64,000 bases of DNA from Monosporascus cannonballus. Its lineage: Eukaryota > Ascomycota > Sordariomycetes > Xylariales. The notes below the pieces were generated by a model. That model did no database searches. It was not told the origin of the DNA and saw nothing but the letters and a program-made list of their open reading frames with translations. The position numbers were made by a program, and so were the translations under genes. Of the stretch, positions 1 through 11,789 are shown in pieces (position 1 is the stretch's first letter; each line of letters opens with the position of its first letter). The stretch is from assembly GCA_004154925.1 (NCBI GenBank), contig QJNS01000041.1, positions 1 through 64,000 of the forward strand. The letters are read 5' to 3'.

Positions 1-2
1 AT

Positions 3-1025
3 CTGGTTCCAGAGGATATTAAGAGGGTCTTCGGAATCCTTAACCAGGTGGCAGACGGCGTATCGAGCTTCACCCCACCAAAGAACATCCCTAAAGGGAG
101 TGGCAGGAAGGGAGACGAGGCAAACCCGATCGATCGATCCAAGCCTAAAGCGGGTACCGGTAGTGGCCCGAACGGCACCGGCGGCGTCACGAAGAAGAAG
201 AAGTGCAGGATTCCAAAAAATCAGGAAACCAAACGGATGGGTGAGGCACGTAACACCCTTCGGAAGCAGCGTTGCGTCGCAGACAAGACGCAAAGGAACG
301 ACATGGTCATAACGTCGCTCGTGTATGCAGCAGGGGCGACGCCGATCCCCATAGTAAGGGACTGCGAGGCGAGATTTGGGCAAGCTTGCTACCATTACAG
401 GTCGGCCATAGAAGCGCACAAGGACTGGGAAACAATAACCTGTCATCCCGAAGCCGCTGTCACTAGGCACCGACTGGACGGCAGGGCAACAAGCAGCTGG
501 TCCGCCCAGCACAACGGCGCCGGATGGCAGCATTCAGCCCACAGGATAGCAAAAGACTGTGACAAAGACGAGTACCCGCCAGCTTACCTCCTGCACAACC
601 AACATACGGCCTATCTCCAGGGCGGGATAGACAGCAGGGGCCAAGCTGTGCGCTGGTTACCCGCGGAAGAGAACGAGCCCGCCGGCAGACTCTGGAAGGG
701 GGTGTGCTTCGTTCCTCCGATTCAAGAATTGTCGGATAGAGAGTTTGAGAACAAGTTCGCCGCCGCGCCCAACAAGCAGTACGCGATAGTGTTGGGCGTG
801 ACGCAGACCTACGCCCATGTCACCGTCGGAGGGCGGCCCGAGTTCAGTTGGGGCAGGTGGGGCCACGATCCTAACCCGGAGCCCAACTACGGCTTGTGGG
901 TCAATCCCTGCTGGCCCGCCGCAGTCGCTCCCAAGGACCCGGCCTTTGTCCTTTTGACCTTTGACCCGATATATGGGGGCCAGCCACCACCGTACGACTA
1001 CAGAAAACCCGTGCCGCCGCCATAG
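3..1025 (+). CDS. C-terminal part of a NucA/NucB-type nuclease-domain protein (5' truncated by window edge)
   Basis: The reading frame is open from the left edge to a TAG at 1023-1025, so the start codon lies outside the window. The visible part (about 340 residues) begins with a low-complexity, Lys/Gly/Pro-rich linker. A domain follows with the segment HNGAGWQHSAHRIAKDCDKDEYP, seen here as NGAGWQH followed by CDKDEYPPAY. The acidic DxDEYP block matches the catalytic DRDEWP/CDEYP motif of the NucA/NucB deoxyribonuclease family (Pfam PF14040). In fungi this domain is often the C-terminal module of large secreted GH18 chitinase-like proteins; the chitinase part cannot be seen here, so that architecture is inference. 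The tail is Pro/Tyr-rich. An AATAAA lies at 1121-1126, about 95 nt past the stop. The domain call is fairly secure; the identity of the whole protein is open. Confidence 0.6.
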   Translation: MVPEDIKRVFGILNQVADGVSSFTPPKNIPKGSGRKGDEANPIDRSKPKAGTGSGPNGTGGVTKKKKCRIPKNQETKRMGEARNTLRKQRCVADKTQRNDMVITSLVYAAGATPIPIVRDCEARFGQACYHYRSAIEAHKDWETITCHPEAAVTRHRLDGRATSSWSAQHNGAGWQHSAHRIAKDCDKDEYPPAYLLHNQHTAYLQGGIDSRGQAVRWLPAEENEPAGRLWKGVCFVPPIQELSDREFENKFAAAPNKQYAIVLGVTQTYAHVTVGGRPEFSWGRWGHDPNPEPNYGLWVNPCWPAAVAPKDPAFVLLTFDPIYGGQPPPYDYRKPVPPP

Positions 1026-1487
1026 TCTGATGCCTTTGGGACTAGCGACAAGCTGGACAAGCATATGACGTTATTTCAGCAGAACTAGCGGGTCCTATGT
1101 TTACGCTAGTGTGCTTATGTAATAAAGCTTTTAGGTTCATAAAGTAGCGTTAGCTAACGTTATCGTTTTGAAATTAAGGTTCCTTAAGTACTCATAAATA
1201 TATGACCATCGGAAACAGCAGACTTCATCCAGTCCCTCTTGTCCCTTTCTTTTAGACCTTACCCCGCTGTTGTTGTTTTGAAATAAAGCGTGTTTTCATA
1301 AACGATAGGGCCCGAGGAGGATCCTGTTTGAGGTTGGCACGCTGACAATTGCTCCACCTTAATAGAGCTGCAGGCGAGAGGGACCAACCAGGCCATCAGA
1401 ACCATCTTATCTTATCTTCGCATCAAATAATCCGTACAACACGCCGCATACATCTTTCTCACGAGTCCTCCACTGCACTGTCAACCA
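1026..1487. other. Intergenic, no gene seen
   Basis: This holds the 3' flank of the nuclease-domain gene (AATAAA at 1121-1126 and a second AATAAA near 1283) and the 5' flank of the next gene. No supported coding feature was seen. Confidence 0.6.
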
Positions 1488-2783
1488 ATGAACCGACCAG
1501 CAGGAATACAACCTCGAACGCATGGTTTCTGCAGGAGAACGGCCATCGCCATGCCCAGCAGTGATCCCCATCCGCCCCGATCTCGAGCAAAGCCCAATTT
1601 GAAATCTCGCAGTGTCCGCAAGTGTATCACAATACAAGTATGCTCCCTCCCCGGCCCCCCTTCTCCCCATTAATTATTAATCAAGTCCCTTTAACCTGCA
1701 CCCAGTGTCGTTCCGACAAAGCCTACACCTGTCAATTGTCGCTATTGATCCTTCTCAATGCGCGGTCTTGTTGCACCCTCCGCCTTATCGACCAATCCGA
1801 CTCTCGCCGCAGTATCGAAGTCCGCCGTCCTAGAGCAGCCCGTTCCATCCCTTTCGATGATTTCCTTTATCGTATTGGAGGCCGAGATCCTTTCCCCATC
1901 CAACTAGGCCATCTCGATACGCTAGAAGAGAGCCTCGTCACCGCCCTGCGTCTCTTGCACGCCAAGAGAATCTCGTTTCCCGTTTCAGCCGAACAGATCG
2001 AGCTTTTGCAGCCCTTAACGAGCGTGCCGGATAGTACAACGCGTCCTACGCTCTTTCTTCCGTACAACAAAAGAGCTACCTGGGCTTCTGATGATCTGCC
2101 GCCAACCTGGCAGGCCGATCAGCTCTCTGATGCCAGATTAATTTTCCGCATCGCCAAGGTGAGACAAGGTCTTTATTCGATACTCTCCTATTGCGCCTTG
2201 CTGACCCTGACCATAACTGCAGCTTCTCCTTCGGCTTAGCGACTTACCCTCGGGGCCTGCTCTCCTCGATCTCCCCAGCCAGCACGCCCTAGCTACTCAC
2301 TTAAGCAGGAACCCGCCTTCTTATCACATAGACTTGTGTTTGGGCGTTGCTCCCGTAACAGCAGAGCTCGCCTATCAAATTGCCCTAGCCCTCGTCCTGC
2401 GAAATAAAGGCCAAGAGAGTTGCGACGTCCTCGAATCTTTTTTTGGCGGACCCATACCATTACCCAAGCCCGGTACATCGCCCGACACCATCTATATTTC
2501 CTTTCTACAGCTGCGCGCTCGCGTATGTCACCCCGGAGGCCGCCGTGGTAGTGCTGGATTAGATCAGGACTTCGAAGATAAATTGCAGCTTGACTCACCT
2601 GCAACACTCGCGCGGCTCGTCTGTTGCAGGGCGCAGGCTGCGACGCTTCTTAAGGAACACGACGAACCACAATGGTGGCTTACGGCGATGAGCCTATATG
2701 ACGCCTTCCTCTCCCATACGGGGCCAAGCTCGAAACTGGAGAGGATCTGTGCTTTCGACTTGTATCGATATCGAGATGAATGA
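1488..2783 (+). CDS. Hypothetical protein, three-exon model
   Basis: Proposed exons are 1488-1637, 1706-2158 and 2223-2783, giving about 387 residues. Intron 1 (1638-1705) starts GTATGC and ends CACCCAG. Intron 2 (2159-2222) starts GTGAGA, has a CTGAC branch-like motif and ends CTGCAG. Both junctions are phase 0 and the second joins two otherwise separate open frames that share amino-acid character, which is the main support. The protein has a Cys-containing N-terminal stretch (ITIQ-CRSDKAYTC after splicing), then a Leu/Pro-rich helical-looking body with segments such as HLDTLEESLVTALRLLHAK and LAYQIALALVLRNKGQESC. I recognise no family. The N-terminal exon is the least certain part; an alternative start inside exon 2 is possible. 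Confidence 0.45.
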
Positions 2784-4015
2784 ATAAGGTATTTAGTTTT
2801 GCCCGATGACGTTGTCTGGGATAGCCGAGGGCTCGAAACGACAGTAAAGTTAGCAAGGAGTACATACAACAGAAGGAGGCTCCTATAGAATAACCTGGTG
2901 TAGGATCTAGAACATAACGCTCACTACGGGATTTAGTCATACCATGAGTTAGCTAGGTTGTCAAATCGGATATCATCTTACGTTGCTACATACCGGTATG
3001 TATTCGGTTGTACCTGATGTTTGATACAATGAGCCTGGTCGATTCACTACCGAGTACCTAGGTAGGAAAGAATGGCCTGCTATGCCAAAGCGCTAAGAGG
3101 AAGCCACTAAAATAGAGCCCGCTTGAGCCGCAAGCGCTATCCCCGCCTGGACGCCCCACAATGTCCGAGAAGACAAGCTTTCAATTCGAGGCTAAGTAGG
3201 TAATCCAATTCACCCCCTTCCTCGCAGCCACGCGCCTTGCTTCGACTTAAATCCTTCTTCCACCTTCCCGTATTCATGCCTGGTCTTTACCCCAACAGCG
3301 CCGGGGATATCGTGGAACACACCAACACCCCCTTGGTTTTCTTGGTGCCTTTCCTTACTGGCACAGCGTTCCGACAGTCCCTAACGCAAATAACGAGCTA
3401 TGCAATAAAGCATTCAACCCGGTGATAGAGTATCCACGACTTCGAGGAATCGCCGACCTCCTGGCGCTACGAAAAGCAGCTCCACTAGCCGCTCAAATCG
3501 CGCTGATGAGCGCGGCGCGTTCAATCCAGCGAGGCAGTGTCGACGGTCCCGATAACGTCACTAGCCTGTCAAACCTCGGATAGCACCTTTACCTATCCCT
3601 TCACTTATTAATCACCTAATCGCGCATACAAGCGCCACTTGAGACCGGCGCTCGCCCGTATAACAGTTATAGTCGGATATTTTACGGGGAAACACAAGGT
3701 AATACGGCGCACCCAATTCCGGGAACCCAAACTGGCCCAAATCACTAATTTCTGACAGGTAGCAGAATCACGTAAGGGCCAACAGGTATCAACACCACGA
3801 AAAGACAGCTTTACACGCAAGGCCTTCGGTTATACTCACAGCGACCTTAACGCTCATGTATGCAACATACGCAGCCGCCTTTACTCTCGAGGAAGCCGCC
3901 ACGTATGTACCACGCATTGAATTCTGGGAACGCGGACTGGTGCTGACCACGATTCGACGGACAGCCGATATGCCTCGACCTACCACCTAGCAAGAAAACC
4001 TGCGCGAGCGCAACG
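2784..4015. other. Gene-poor stretch
   Basis: No gene is supported. A short open stretch near 3840-3985 (plus strand) reads like coding sequence (…FTLEEAATYVPRIEFWERG…) but has no start, homology or splice context that I can establish. It could be a relic or an upstream exon of the SNF2 locus. Confidence 0.4.
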
Positions 4016-4231
4016 ATGGAGCACCGTCAGCCGAACCTCGATCACATAGTGGTGCGTGCGAGCTACCGGAACCGATCAATCGACTTCACACTGAACCAGT
4101 TCTTGGATGATGATGGGAGGGTCGCGCCCACCCGAATCTCGAGCCACTACGACTATCAAAGGATCAGAAACTTCGTATTTGATGAAATTGACCTGCCACC
4201 AACCGAGCCTCTCGTGTTCAACAGAACTTAG
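4016..4231 (+). CDS. Short ORF upstream of the SNF2 gene, possibly its 5' exon
   Basis: A 71-codon ATG ORF lies 48 nt upstream of the SNF2 start and has natural-looking composition (SIDFTLNQFLDDDGRV, IRNFVFDEIDLPPTEPL). Between them lies a pyrimidine/branch-like segment ending ATTCAG at 4273-4279, directly before the SNF2 ATG. That would suit an intron acceptor, but no donor in the correct phase was found. It may be a missed 5' exon, a separate small protein, or noise. Confidence 0.25.
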   Translation: MEHRQPNLDHIVVRASYRNRSIDFTLNQFLDDDGRVAPTRISSHYDYQRIRNFVFDEIDLPPTEPLVFNRT

Positions 4232-4279
4232 CAAGTTCGTTGCAAACACGAGCTGGAGCTGCTGATTATCGGCATTCAG

Positions 4280-7165
4280 ATGGGGACCACGACACTACCG
4301 TCTCTCGAAGGATTAGCGCTGCCGGGGCTTATCTTGCACTCAGAATCATCTACGAACATCGGCGGCGACGAGACAAATAACGAGTTTGAGGCGAACGACC
4401 TGGACGACATATACGACGTAACACCGCGACGATCCCCAAAAAGACCCACGTTGGAAGGTAACATAACGCGGGAAAGGGTCGGCACCGGCAACGTACCCCA
4501 GCCAGGCCCTAGTACCGACGTCACTATCGCGGAGCAAGCCGGGACTCCAGTACACAACCATATCAGGAAGCCCAGCACAGAAGGCGCAGAAAGAGGCTCC
4601 ATGTACATGCCAACGGCTGGTATTCCTAACGACAGCGCCAATTCACCTGCCATGAAGCGAAGGCATACCGAGGATGACCAGCACTCCCGCGCCAAGCGCC
4701 GGAAAGAAACCAGCAATAGCAGCGAGCGCCCTCGCGGTAATGAGATTATCGAGCTCTCTTCTGATGATGATGATGATGATGATGATGACGACGACGAGAG
4801 TTGCCCAAACGAGCCTGTCCAGGGCGAGTCAGTGGATGGCGAGCACAATGGTGAGCGTCCCGCGAGCAGTGAGTTCGGTGGCCGACACGCGAACCGACAT
4901 ATCAGCGACGACGATTGGAAAAGGCTATGCCATCTCTTCCAGTGTCCGGAGTCCACCACAAAGCTAAAGCCCCCCGGCTTCAACATAGAGATTCTGGCTT
5001 ATCAACTGCACGCGATATGGTGGATGCTTACGCAGCAGCCTTTGCGTGGGGTCCAAGGCGGCTGCCTGGGAGACGCAATGGGGCTTGGCAAGACGGCAGA
5101 GGTCATCTCCACCTTCGCCGTGTTCGCCATGGTTAAGGCGAACCACGAGGAGGTGAGCAGATTCTGGAAGCACGGCACCATCACGGAGGGCCGGCGGCAT
5201 TTGGCCGAGGCGCAGACGGAAGAAGATAAGCGGTGTCCCAGCCAGGAGCGTTCACCATACCCGACAGTATGCGCTTGCGTCAAGTCCGGTGACTCGTACA
5301 AGATCGCGAGGAGGATGCCGACATTACCGACAGTATGCGTAGTACCGCCCACGGCCATGAAGGGCTGGGTGGCAGAGTACGGCAAAGTGATCGACACGGC
5401 GCACCCGGTGGCAGGGCGTCTGAAGCTTTCCGTATCGCATGAAGACTTCAAAAAGGACGAACAGCTGTACCACGGGGACGATCGGGTAAGGGAGACGGCC
5501 GGGACTGCTATGCAGCGTCAGAATGCGGATGGAGGTGCGCAGTTGTTTGTGGGCGGCCGGACAGGACTGAGTAACTAGCTTTTGCTCGTCAGCCGACACA
5601 GCGCCACGAAGCTCTATGCCAAGTATAACAAAACGGCCCGTATGACCGGCAAAGAAGGGAGGACGAAAATGATCGAAATGAACTTGATGGGGGCGGCCTT
5701 TGTCTTTTTCGACGAAGCCCATCAATATAATGGCACACGAAACAACCCCACCGACCCGTTTCGATTCTTGGGCAAGCTTCGAGATAATAGCTTAAAGGAG
5801 CCGTCGGCCTTTACGGTATCTGCGTCCATTCCTATGAGCGGACCCGCCCACCTTACCAACATTGTCGAACATATCCTTGAAAGCAAAGTTTTGCAAGGGG
5901 AGAAGGAGGAGATCGGCGGCATTAACGATGTGGGTGTTCTAGCAGACAGACAGACCGACTACAGATACCTTGTGGAGAGACTGGACCGCGTTACAGACCC
6001 GAAGATTAGAAAAGAGGTCGAAGCCCGCCAGAAGAACCTGGACGAGCTGGAGAAACAGCTGGTGCCCCGCGTGCTGATGGCCCGCCGTCCCACAGACAAG
6101 TCCAGGGGTGAGCAAATCGGAGATGGGAGCTGGGAGATCGCCGTGACCCCTATCAACTGCGAGATGAAGGCCGGTGCTGCACGAGATGCGTTCACGCGCC
6201 TGACGGCCGAGGTGCGGAGTTACGTATATCGCGCCCTACAGGAGAGAAAGCAGGAGTGGGCGCAGGGTGGCCAGATCGGACCGGAGCCCACAGAGCACAG
6301 CGTCGAAATGAGCCTATTCGGGAGCGGCGGCGAGGGCGACAACATCGGGGCCAGGCTTAGCGGGACACCGGGTCAGGCGTGGACGCGACTAACGCGAGCA
6401 GGAGTGTACCCGGCGCTCGCTCGTCTCATGGAGGCGGGCCTGATCGAGGATAATGACCTGCACCACGAAACGATCAACCGGCTCGGGGCGAAGGCATGCA
6501 AGACGCGCTTTACCAAGGGTTGGGCAGAGATGGTGGAGGTGTTTGAAGAGTCTAAGCTTTGGAAATATCGCGAGGAGCTCGCTAGGGAATCAGCCAAGTT
6601 CGACAGACTTCGCATATTTGTAAGCGACATGATTTCATATAGAAATCGGGCACCAACCGCAGACGATCCCGGTTCCCGGGACGGGACAAACATCCGTCAC
6701 ATGATTGTACTTACGGGTTCGCCATCCTCGGCATTCATTACATATATGCAGCTGGCCTATACGTACAAGAACGTAAAGGTGATGCTGATCAATGCCGCTA
6801 CGAAGAATGACGCGAGCGTGAGTGACGGTGGGTACGGCAGGAGCCAGATCATAGACGACATCAATTCACCATGCGACCAGACCTCCCCGAATAAAATCCT
6901 CGTCTCGACGTATGCCATATGCGGAGTGGCGCTGAACCTCCAAAGAGCAAACTACTGCGTAATGATGGAGCCAGCCAGGACGACAGACGCTGAGAAACAG
7001 GCGGCTGCGAGAGTGAACCGGCGAGGGCAGGACATGAAGGCAGTGACGGTTATGCTTTACGACGAGCGAAATTTTCCGGAGTCGGTCCGGTTATTGAGGA
7101 GGGCTAACCATGAAGAGATGTTGTCGTGGAAGGAAAACGGGATACCGTGGGACAAGTTTATGTAG
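4280..7165 (+). CDS. SNF2-family DEAH helicase-like ATPase
   Basis: Exons 4280-5485 and 5579-7165 give about 930 residues. Read unspliced, the frame meets a TAG at 5576-5578. An intron from GTAAGG (5486) to CTAG (5578) is phase 0 and removes that stop, joining HGDDR to LLLVSRHSATKLY. The N-terminal 240 residues are low-complexity with a run of 11 Asp at about residues 162-172. The helicase core has motif I GDAMGLGKT near residue 268, motif II FFDEAHQ near 448 and motif VI QAAARVNRRGQ near 880, so both RecA-like lobes are present. SNF2 ATPases use ATP to translocate on DNA and remodel chromatin or assist repair. The motif I variant (GDAM instead of DEMG) and the large insertion between lobes point to a divergent fungal accessory SNF2, not a canonical Swi2/Rad54 orthologue. 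Intact if the intron is real. Confidence 0.85.
4763..4795 (+). repeat. (GAT)8(GAC)3 microsatellite coding for poly-Asp
   Basis: Eight GAT and three GAC codons in a row inside the SNF2 N-terminal region encode an acidic tract preceded by a Ser pair. Length is likely variable between strains. Confidence 0.9.
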
Positions 7166-8440
7166 AGACACGGATTTGTTTTACGAGGATAAGAAGCCTG
7201 AATGAGCAGTAATGGACTATAGATGTACAATAGGCTTTATGATAGGGTACATGGAGCTGAACAGCAAATGATCTGTACATTGTAATCATTGTTCTCTCTA
7301 AGCTTATCCGCTTTTCAAGGGTCCTTTCGGCAGATGAAGCTGTGTCCTACCCAGCTTTAGGACATGACTGCTTTATCTCTTCAGTTAAGATCTGAGATCG
7401 CCATGAAGTAGGATGCAAACCATCCCTAGTAGGTAACGTAATGGCTGACTGATCACAGTCGTGATACGAAATTTTGATGCAGAAACTTGGTGTCCTTCGA
7501 CCAACGCAATTCTCCTGCTTCAAAAGTCGGCATATGTTGCTTCAGCTTTGCTGCATCCGCAGACGGATTATCCGTTCATAGGAGTGTCAGACTTAGCATC
7601 GCAACCCAGGTGAAGATCACACTTCAAGCAGCTCAGACTCATGAATTTAACTAGACGGAAAAGCCACGCCAGTCCACCGCAGGATTGCAGCTGCCGAGGC
7701 ATGCTGCACCGACCAAAGCGTCAATTCTGGGGCTATGGATACAGCGGCCGCCGACTTTATAATGTCGTCAACCTATACAAGCTGTAAGACCTTACCTAAA
7801 TCGTACACGCCGAGCATATGGTTACAAAATGGAATCGACTGAATTGGCTGACTAGGAGGACCAGAGCTCTGAAAGATTGAAGTAGTGATGCCTCCTTAAA
7901 TACGTACAAAAAAAGTGGGCATTCGGAGGCGCTTCAAGTCATATCTAGCACGAGGCTAGCAGGGTCCAACACAAACCAATACCACAGACCAGGTTAAGAA
8001 CAAGAACCCAACAAAAGCTTGATATTACTATACTGATAAGTCCCAAAGCCATATGCATTTATCCATGGAGCCGAATTTGGAACAGAATCAAGAAAACGCT
8101 TCGATGCTGGGACCATGGGTGTAATGGCCGAAAGTTCTTCTCCGTGAGCAATCTGAAGCGCCACAAGCTGGAGAAGTCGGGGCAGGCACCCAAGTTCCGC
8201 TGTCATATTGTGGAAGAGTATTTATGAGGTCTACAGCACTGAAACATCGCAAAAGTGTGTTTTCGGGGTAATTGTGCTACCCGAAGGCAAAGACAAAAGA
8301 AAAGCGGAGAGCTTAGTCTGTTCGACAGAGATATCAGATCTTGCAATATGCTAGCCATAAAGTTGCGGTTAGAATGTTGTTTTTGTGTTAGCTCAGTGGA
8401 CTTCCTCCATTTAACGGTTGACGATTTCCATCCAGACTAA
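7166..8440. other. Intergenic between convergent genes
   Basis: The 3' ends of the SNF2 gene and the TPR gene face each other across 1.3 kb. Only short ORFs with no recognisable content occur (for example on the minus strand at 7994-8206). Confidence 0.5.
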
Positions 8441-10570
8441 CTATGCGCTCCTTACTACCATATAACCCAGCAAAAGGCCTCCCAGAGTAACGCAGAAACT
8501 CGAGATTGCAAACGCGCCTTGAATGTCCCCTTTCATCATCGACCATGCGATACCGAATACAAGACTAAATGAAGCCACCAAAACAACGACTACAAAGTAG
8601 ACCGTTTTCCAATGCCAGCTTTCCTGGAAGTGTATGCCCCATCCAATCTCTTCCTGGTCATTTAACGCTCTAAGGTGACTTATCCTCTTTGGCAATTGAG
8701 TGAGTATGGTCCTTTGTGTGGCCCTGACACACTGCGGGCTTAGGAAGTAATGTGTCAACCGCCGAGACCCGATAGCAGGCTCGTATTTCGGCTTAACCCT
8801 CGGTGCTGGATGACATCGATACTCTCTATCCAGTCTGTCCTCCGGTGGGAGGCAGACACAAGCGGGGCCACATATGCTGGCATGCTTGTGAACCTCTGTG
8901 AAATTGCTGAAGTCGAGTGCAAACTTAACTGCTCTTAGCCAATTTGTTTTTGTATATACAGAATGCGACATAGATGAAAGGAAGAATGAACATACTCGAC
9001 TTAAGGACAAACTTTCGATGTTCCTTAGGGTAAACCAGGGTTTTACATTCCAGTGATCGAAGTACTCTGATCGTAGGAATAAAAAAAGCTCATGATCTGT
9101 GCTAACACCTTCGAGGTGTACCTGGTACAACGGAGTCCCCGAATTCCCTTTATCTACGCAAAGGAGCAAATGAAGAGTATCTTGACATATAACGGCGGTT
9201 TGGTTAGGCTGCTGAGTGGCATTCGACTGGGGCAGTACGTTAGACCGTTGCCTGATATCTTCCAAGGGAAACATGCTCCCTATATTGGAATTTGATGGAT
9301 GCCGTTTCCGAAGACGGTGCTCGATAGGCTTCCATAGAGCCCCAAGCCCCTCGGATATGGTCTGCCCGAGATTCCGAATCCTATTTGCGGAGCCATCTAG
9401 TTCCTGGAGTTCTCTTTCGAGCTCTTTCACAGAACCGGATTCAAGCTCGGTAAAGTCATCAAAAAGGCGCGCACCGCATCCCTGTACAAGACTGAGTATG
9501 TTTACGATCCAATGGCATGCAAGATGACCTACACATTTCCACCGAGCACGGACTTTCCCCTCCGAGATAGGGGGCTCTGACGCAGGGAGGGGTAAGCTCT
9601 GCAGAACCATATCAACAAGCAGGGGCAAGCTTTGAAGAAAGTTATAGCTCTTTCCCTCTACCTCACGCCGAGGCACGACGAAGCTCCTCAACCCATTTCT
9701 TAAATTCTGCAACGGGGGTCTTAAGAGCTCCTCTGTAGGACTGTCTTCGTGCATCTGTTCGGCCTCCTCGTGCTTCCGCTGGCTGCCGAGGACGAGTGCG
9801 AGTGTGTCCGGGTGCCCGCTGCCCAGAACTGCTTCCCTCAGTTCTAGTGCCTGCCGGTGCATCTGTTCGGCCTCGTCGTGCTTCCCTTGGCTTCGGAGGA
9901 CACATGCGAGGTTGTTCATGCTGTCGAGTGTGTCGGGATGTTTTCGGCCCAGCACCTCCTCCCTTAGCTGGAGCGTCTGCCGGTGCATCTGCTCGGCCTC
10001 CTCGTATTTCCCCTGGCTGTCGAGGACAAGTGCGAGGTTGTTCATGCTCGTAAGTGTAAAGGGATGCTTTTTGCCCAGCACCGCCTCCCTCAGCTCTAAT
10101 GCCTGCCGGTGCATCTGTTCGGCCTCGTCGTATTTCCCTTAGTTTCGGAGGACACATACGAGGTTGTTCATGCTGCCGAGTGTGTCGGGATGTTTTCGGC
10201 CCAGCACCTCCTCCCTTAGCTGGAACGTCTGCCGGTGCATCTGCTCGGCCTCCTCGTACTTCCCCCGGCTTTGGAGGGTGAGCGCGAGGTTGTTCATGCT
10301 GGTAAGCGTGTCGGGGTGATTTCCGCCCAGCTTCTTCTTTATTATCTGCAATGCCTGCCAATGTAACTTTTTAGCCTCCTCGTATTTCCCCTGATTTCGT
10401 AAAGCTACTGCGAAGCTATTTATGCTGGCAAATATATCAGGATATTCCCTGCCCAATACCGCCTCCCTCAGCTCTACTGCCTGCCGGTACATCTACTCGG
10501 CCTCCTTATATTTCCCCAATATCGAATAACTTTCAGTTACATTAAAAAGCAAACTGGCAAAACCCTTTTT
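8441..10570 (-). pseudogene. Kinesin-light-chain-like TPR protein with C-terminal membrane segments, 5' end damaged by RIP-type stops
   Basis: Read on the minus strand, about 42-residue repeats of the TPR_10/kinesin-light-chain type (consensus block HPDTLxSMNNLA, GKYEEAEQMHRQ) run from about 10570 down to 9730. A non-repeat region follows, and two hydrophobic segments close the protein (VYFVVVVLVASFSLVFGIAW and a second around FCVTLGGLLLGYMVV). The frame is continuous except for TAA at 10139-10141 and TAG at 10493-10495. Comparing repeats, these replace CAA and CAG, so both are CpA-to-TpA changes on the coding strand. One repeat near 9770 lacks seven residues. Further upstream the sequence still resembles a TPR (ESYSILGKYKEAE) and then dissolves into AT-rich DNA, so the N-terminal effector or NTPase part typical of fungal TPR proteins is lost. 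A shorter product starting at 10114 is possible. TPR domains mediate protein interaction. Confidence 0.75.
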
Positions 10571-11017
10571 ATCGATTAAATTTTCTCGAAATTTTAATAC
10601 TACTTATCTATATGGCAAATATCTTATTTATACCTTTTTATTTTTATATATAGGAAAAGGATATTTATCTGCAAGTTGCTAAATTATATTTATATTTTAT
10701 TTTTGTTATTTTTCTATTTTTTATAACTAATTACATATAATTAGCCGTACAAACCGATAAATATTAAACAAATTTGGGTTTTTTCGTTCTAATATAATTA
10801 TATATCTTTTTAAAATATTAATTATTTTGTTTGTTTTTAATTTGTTTTTTTTAGCAATAATAATAATACCGGGATATCCTTTTCCATTAAAAAGCAAATA
10901 AATTTTAAATATTATGTAATAAGTAATATATCCCAGGAAATATAATTAAATAAAATTAATTAAATTATAATAATCGGATTTTTTATATCTTTATAATAAT
11001 TACAATTTTCGAAATTA
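10571..11017. other. AT-rich flank, probably RIP-mutated continuation of the TPR locus
   Basis: Composition drops sharply to A/T with few C or G. No feature is readable. It lies between the decayed TPR repeats and the 5' LTR. Confidence 0.5.
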
Positions 11018-11453
11018 TGTTACGTCCAAAAAGGGGACTCCACTAGACCCGGAAGAGACCAGGTAAGCTAACCTGTTTTGATCTCTATTTCGCTCGGAGA
11101 AACCTCGGATTTACGTATATTTCTGTTAATCTCTAAAGATACCCGGAAACTTCCAAAAATCACAAAAAAATAATTTCTCGTAAACCCCAAAAACCAAAGG
11201 AAATAAAGGAAAATATATAGAAAAGTAATTTTTTATATAAATAATACTTATTTAATTTCGTTTTTTAATTATTAATTTAAGCCTTTAACCAAAAAGTAAT
11301 TATACCGTTTTTTAATTAAAAGGAAAATTTTTAAAAAACTTTTTTAACGAATAAATTATTAAATTATTTTTCGCCTTATTATTACTTATAAATTAAAAAC
11401 CTTTTTTAAATATTATTTATATTTTTAAATAAATATATAATAAGTTCGTTATA
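11018..11453 (+). repeat. 5' LTR
   Basis: It begins TGTTACGTCC and ends GTTCGTTATA. It aligns end to end without a length change with 17797-18232. Its outer (left) part keeps more G/C than the matching part of the 3' LTR, while its inner part is almost pure A/T. Confidence 0.88.
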
Positions 11454-11789
11454 TTTTAATAATTCCTTAATTAATAGCCGACGAATAATTTATCGCTTAA
11501 TTAAAATATAAACCTTTTTAAATTTAATGCAAATAATAATATAGGATAATATTTAGAAAATAAATAATATATATGATTTCCGTTATTAATTAATAAAGTA
11601 TTATTAATAAAATTTAACGATTTACTTTTTATTAAAAAATTTTTTTAATTAATTAATAATATAATATTTTTTATTACTTAATTTTAAAGAAAATTTTTTT
11701 TTTAACCTTAATAATAATTTTCCTTAATTCCTTAAGAAATTATCGAAATTTAAAATTTAAAGCCAGTTAAAGGCTAAAGGAATTAAAAA

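Noticed and set aside
4276..4986. 236-codon antisense ORF opposite the SNF2 N-terminus with a poly-Ser run
   Set aside because: The Ser run is the complement of the GAT repeat; the sense strand carries the helicase gene.
9663..10361. Long overlapping minus-strand frame (232 codons) rich in Pro/Arg/Gly across the TPR repeats
   Set aside because: It is the shifted frame of the tandem TPR repeats; the periodic low-complexity composition is a by-product of the 126-bp repeat.
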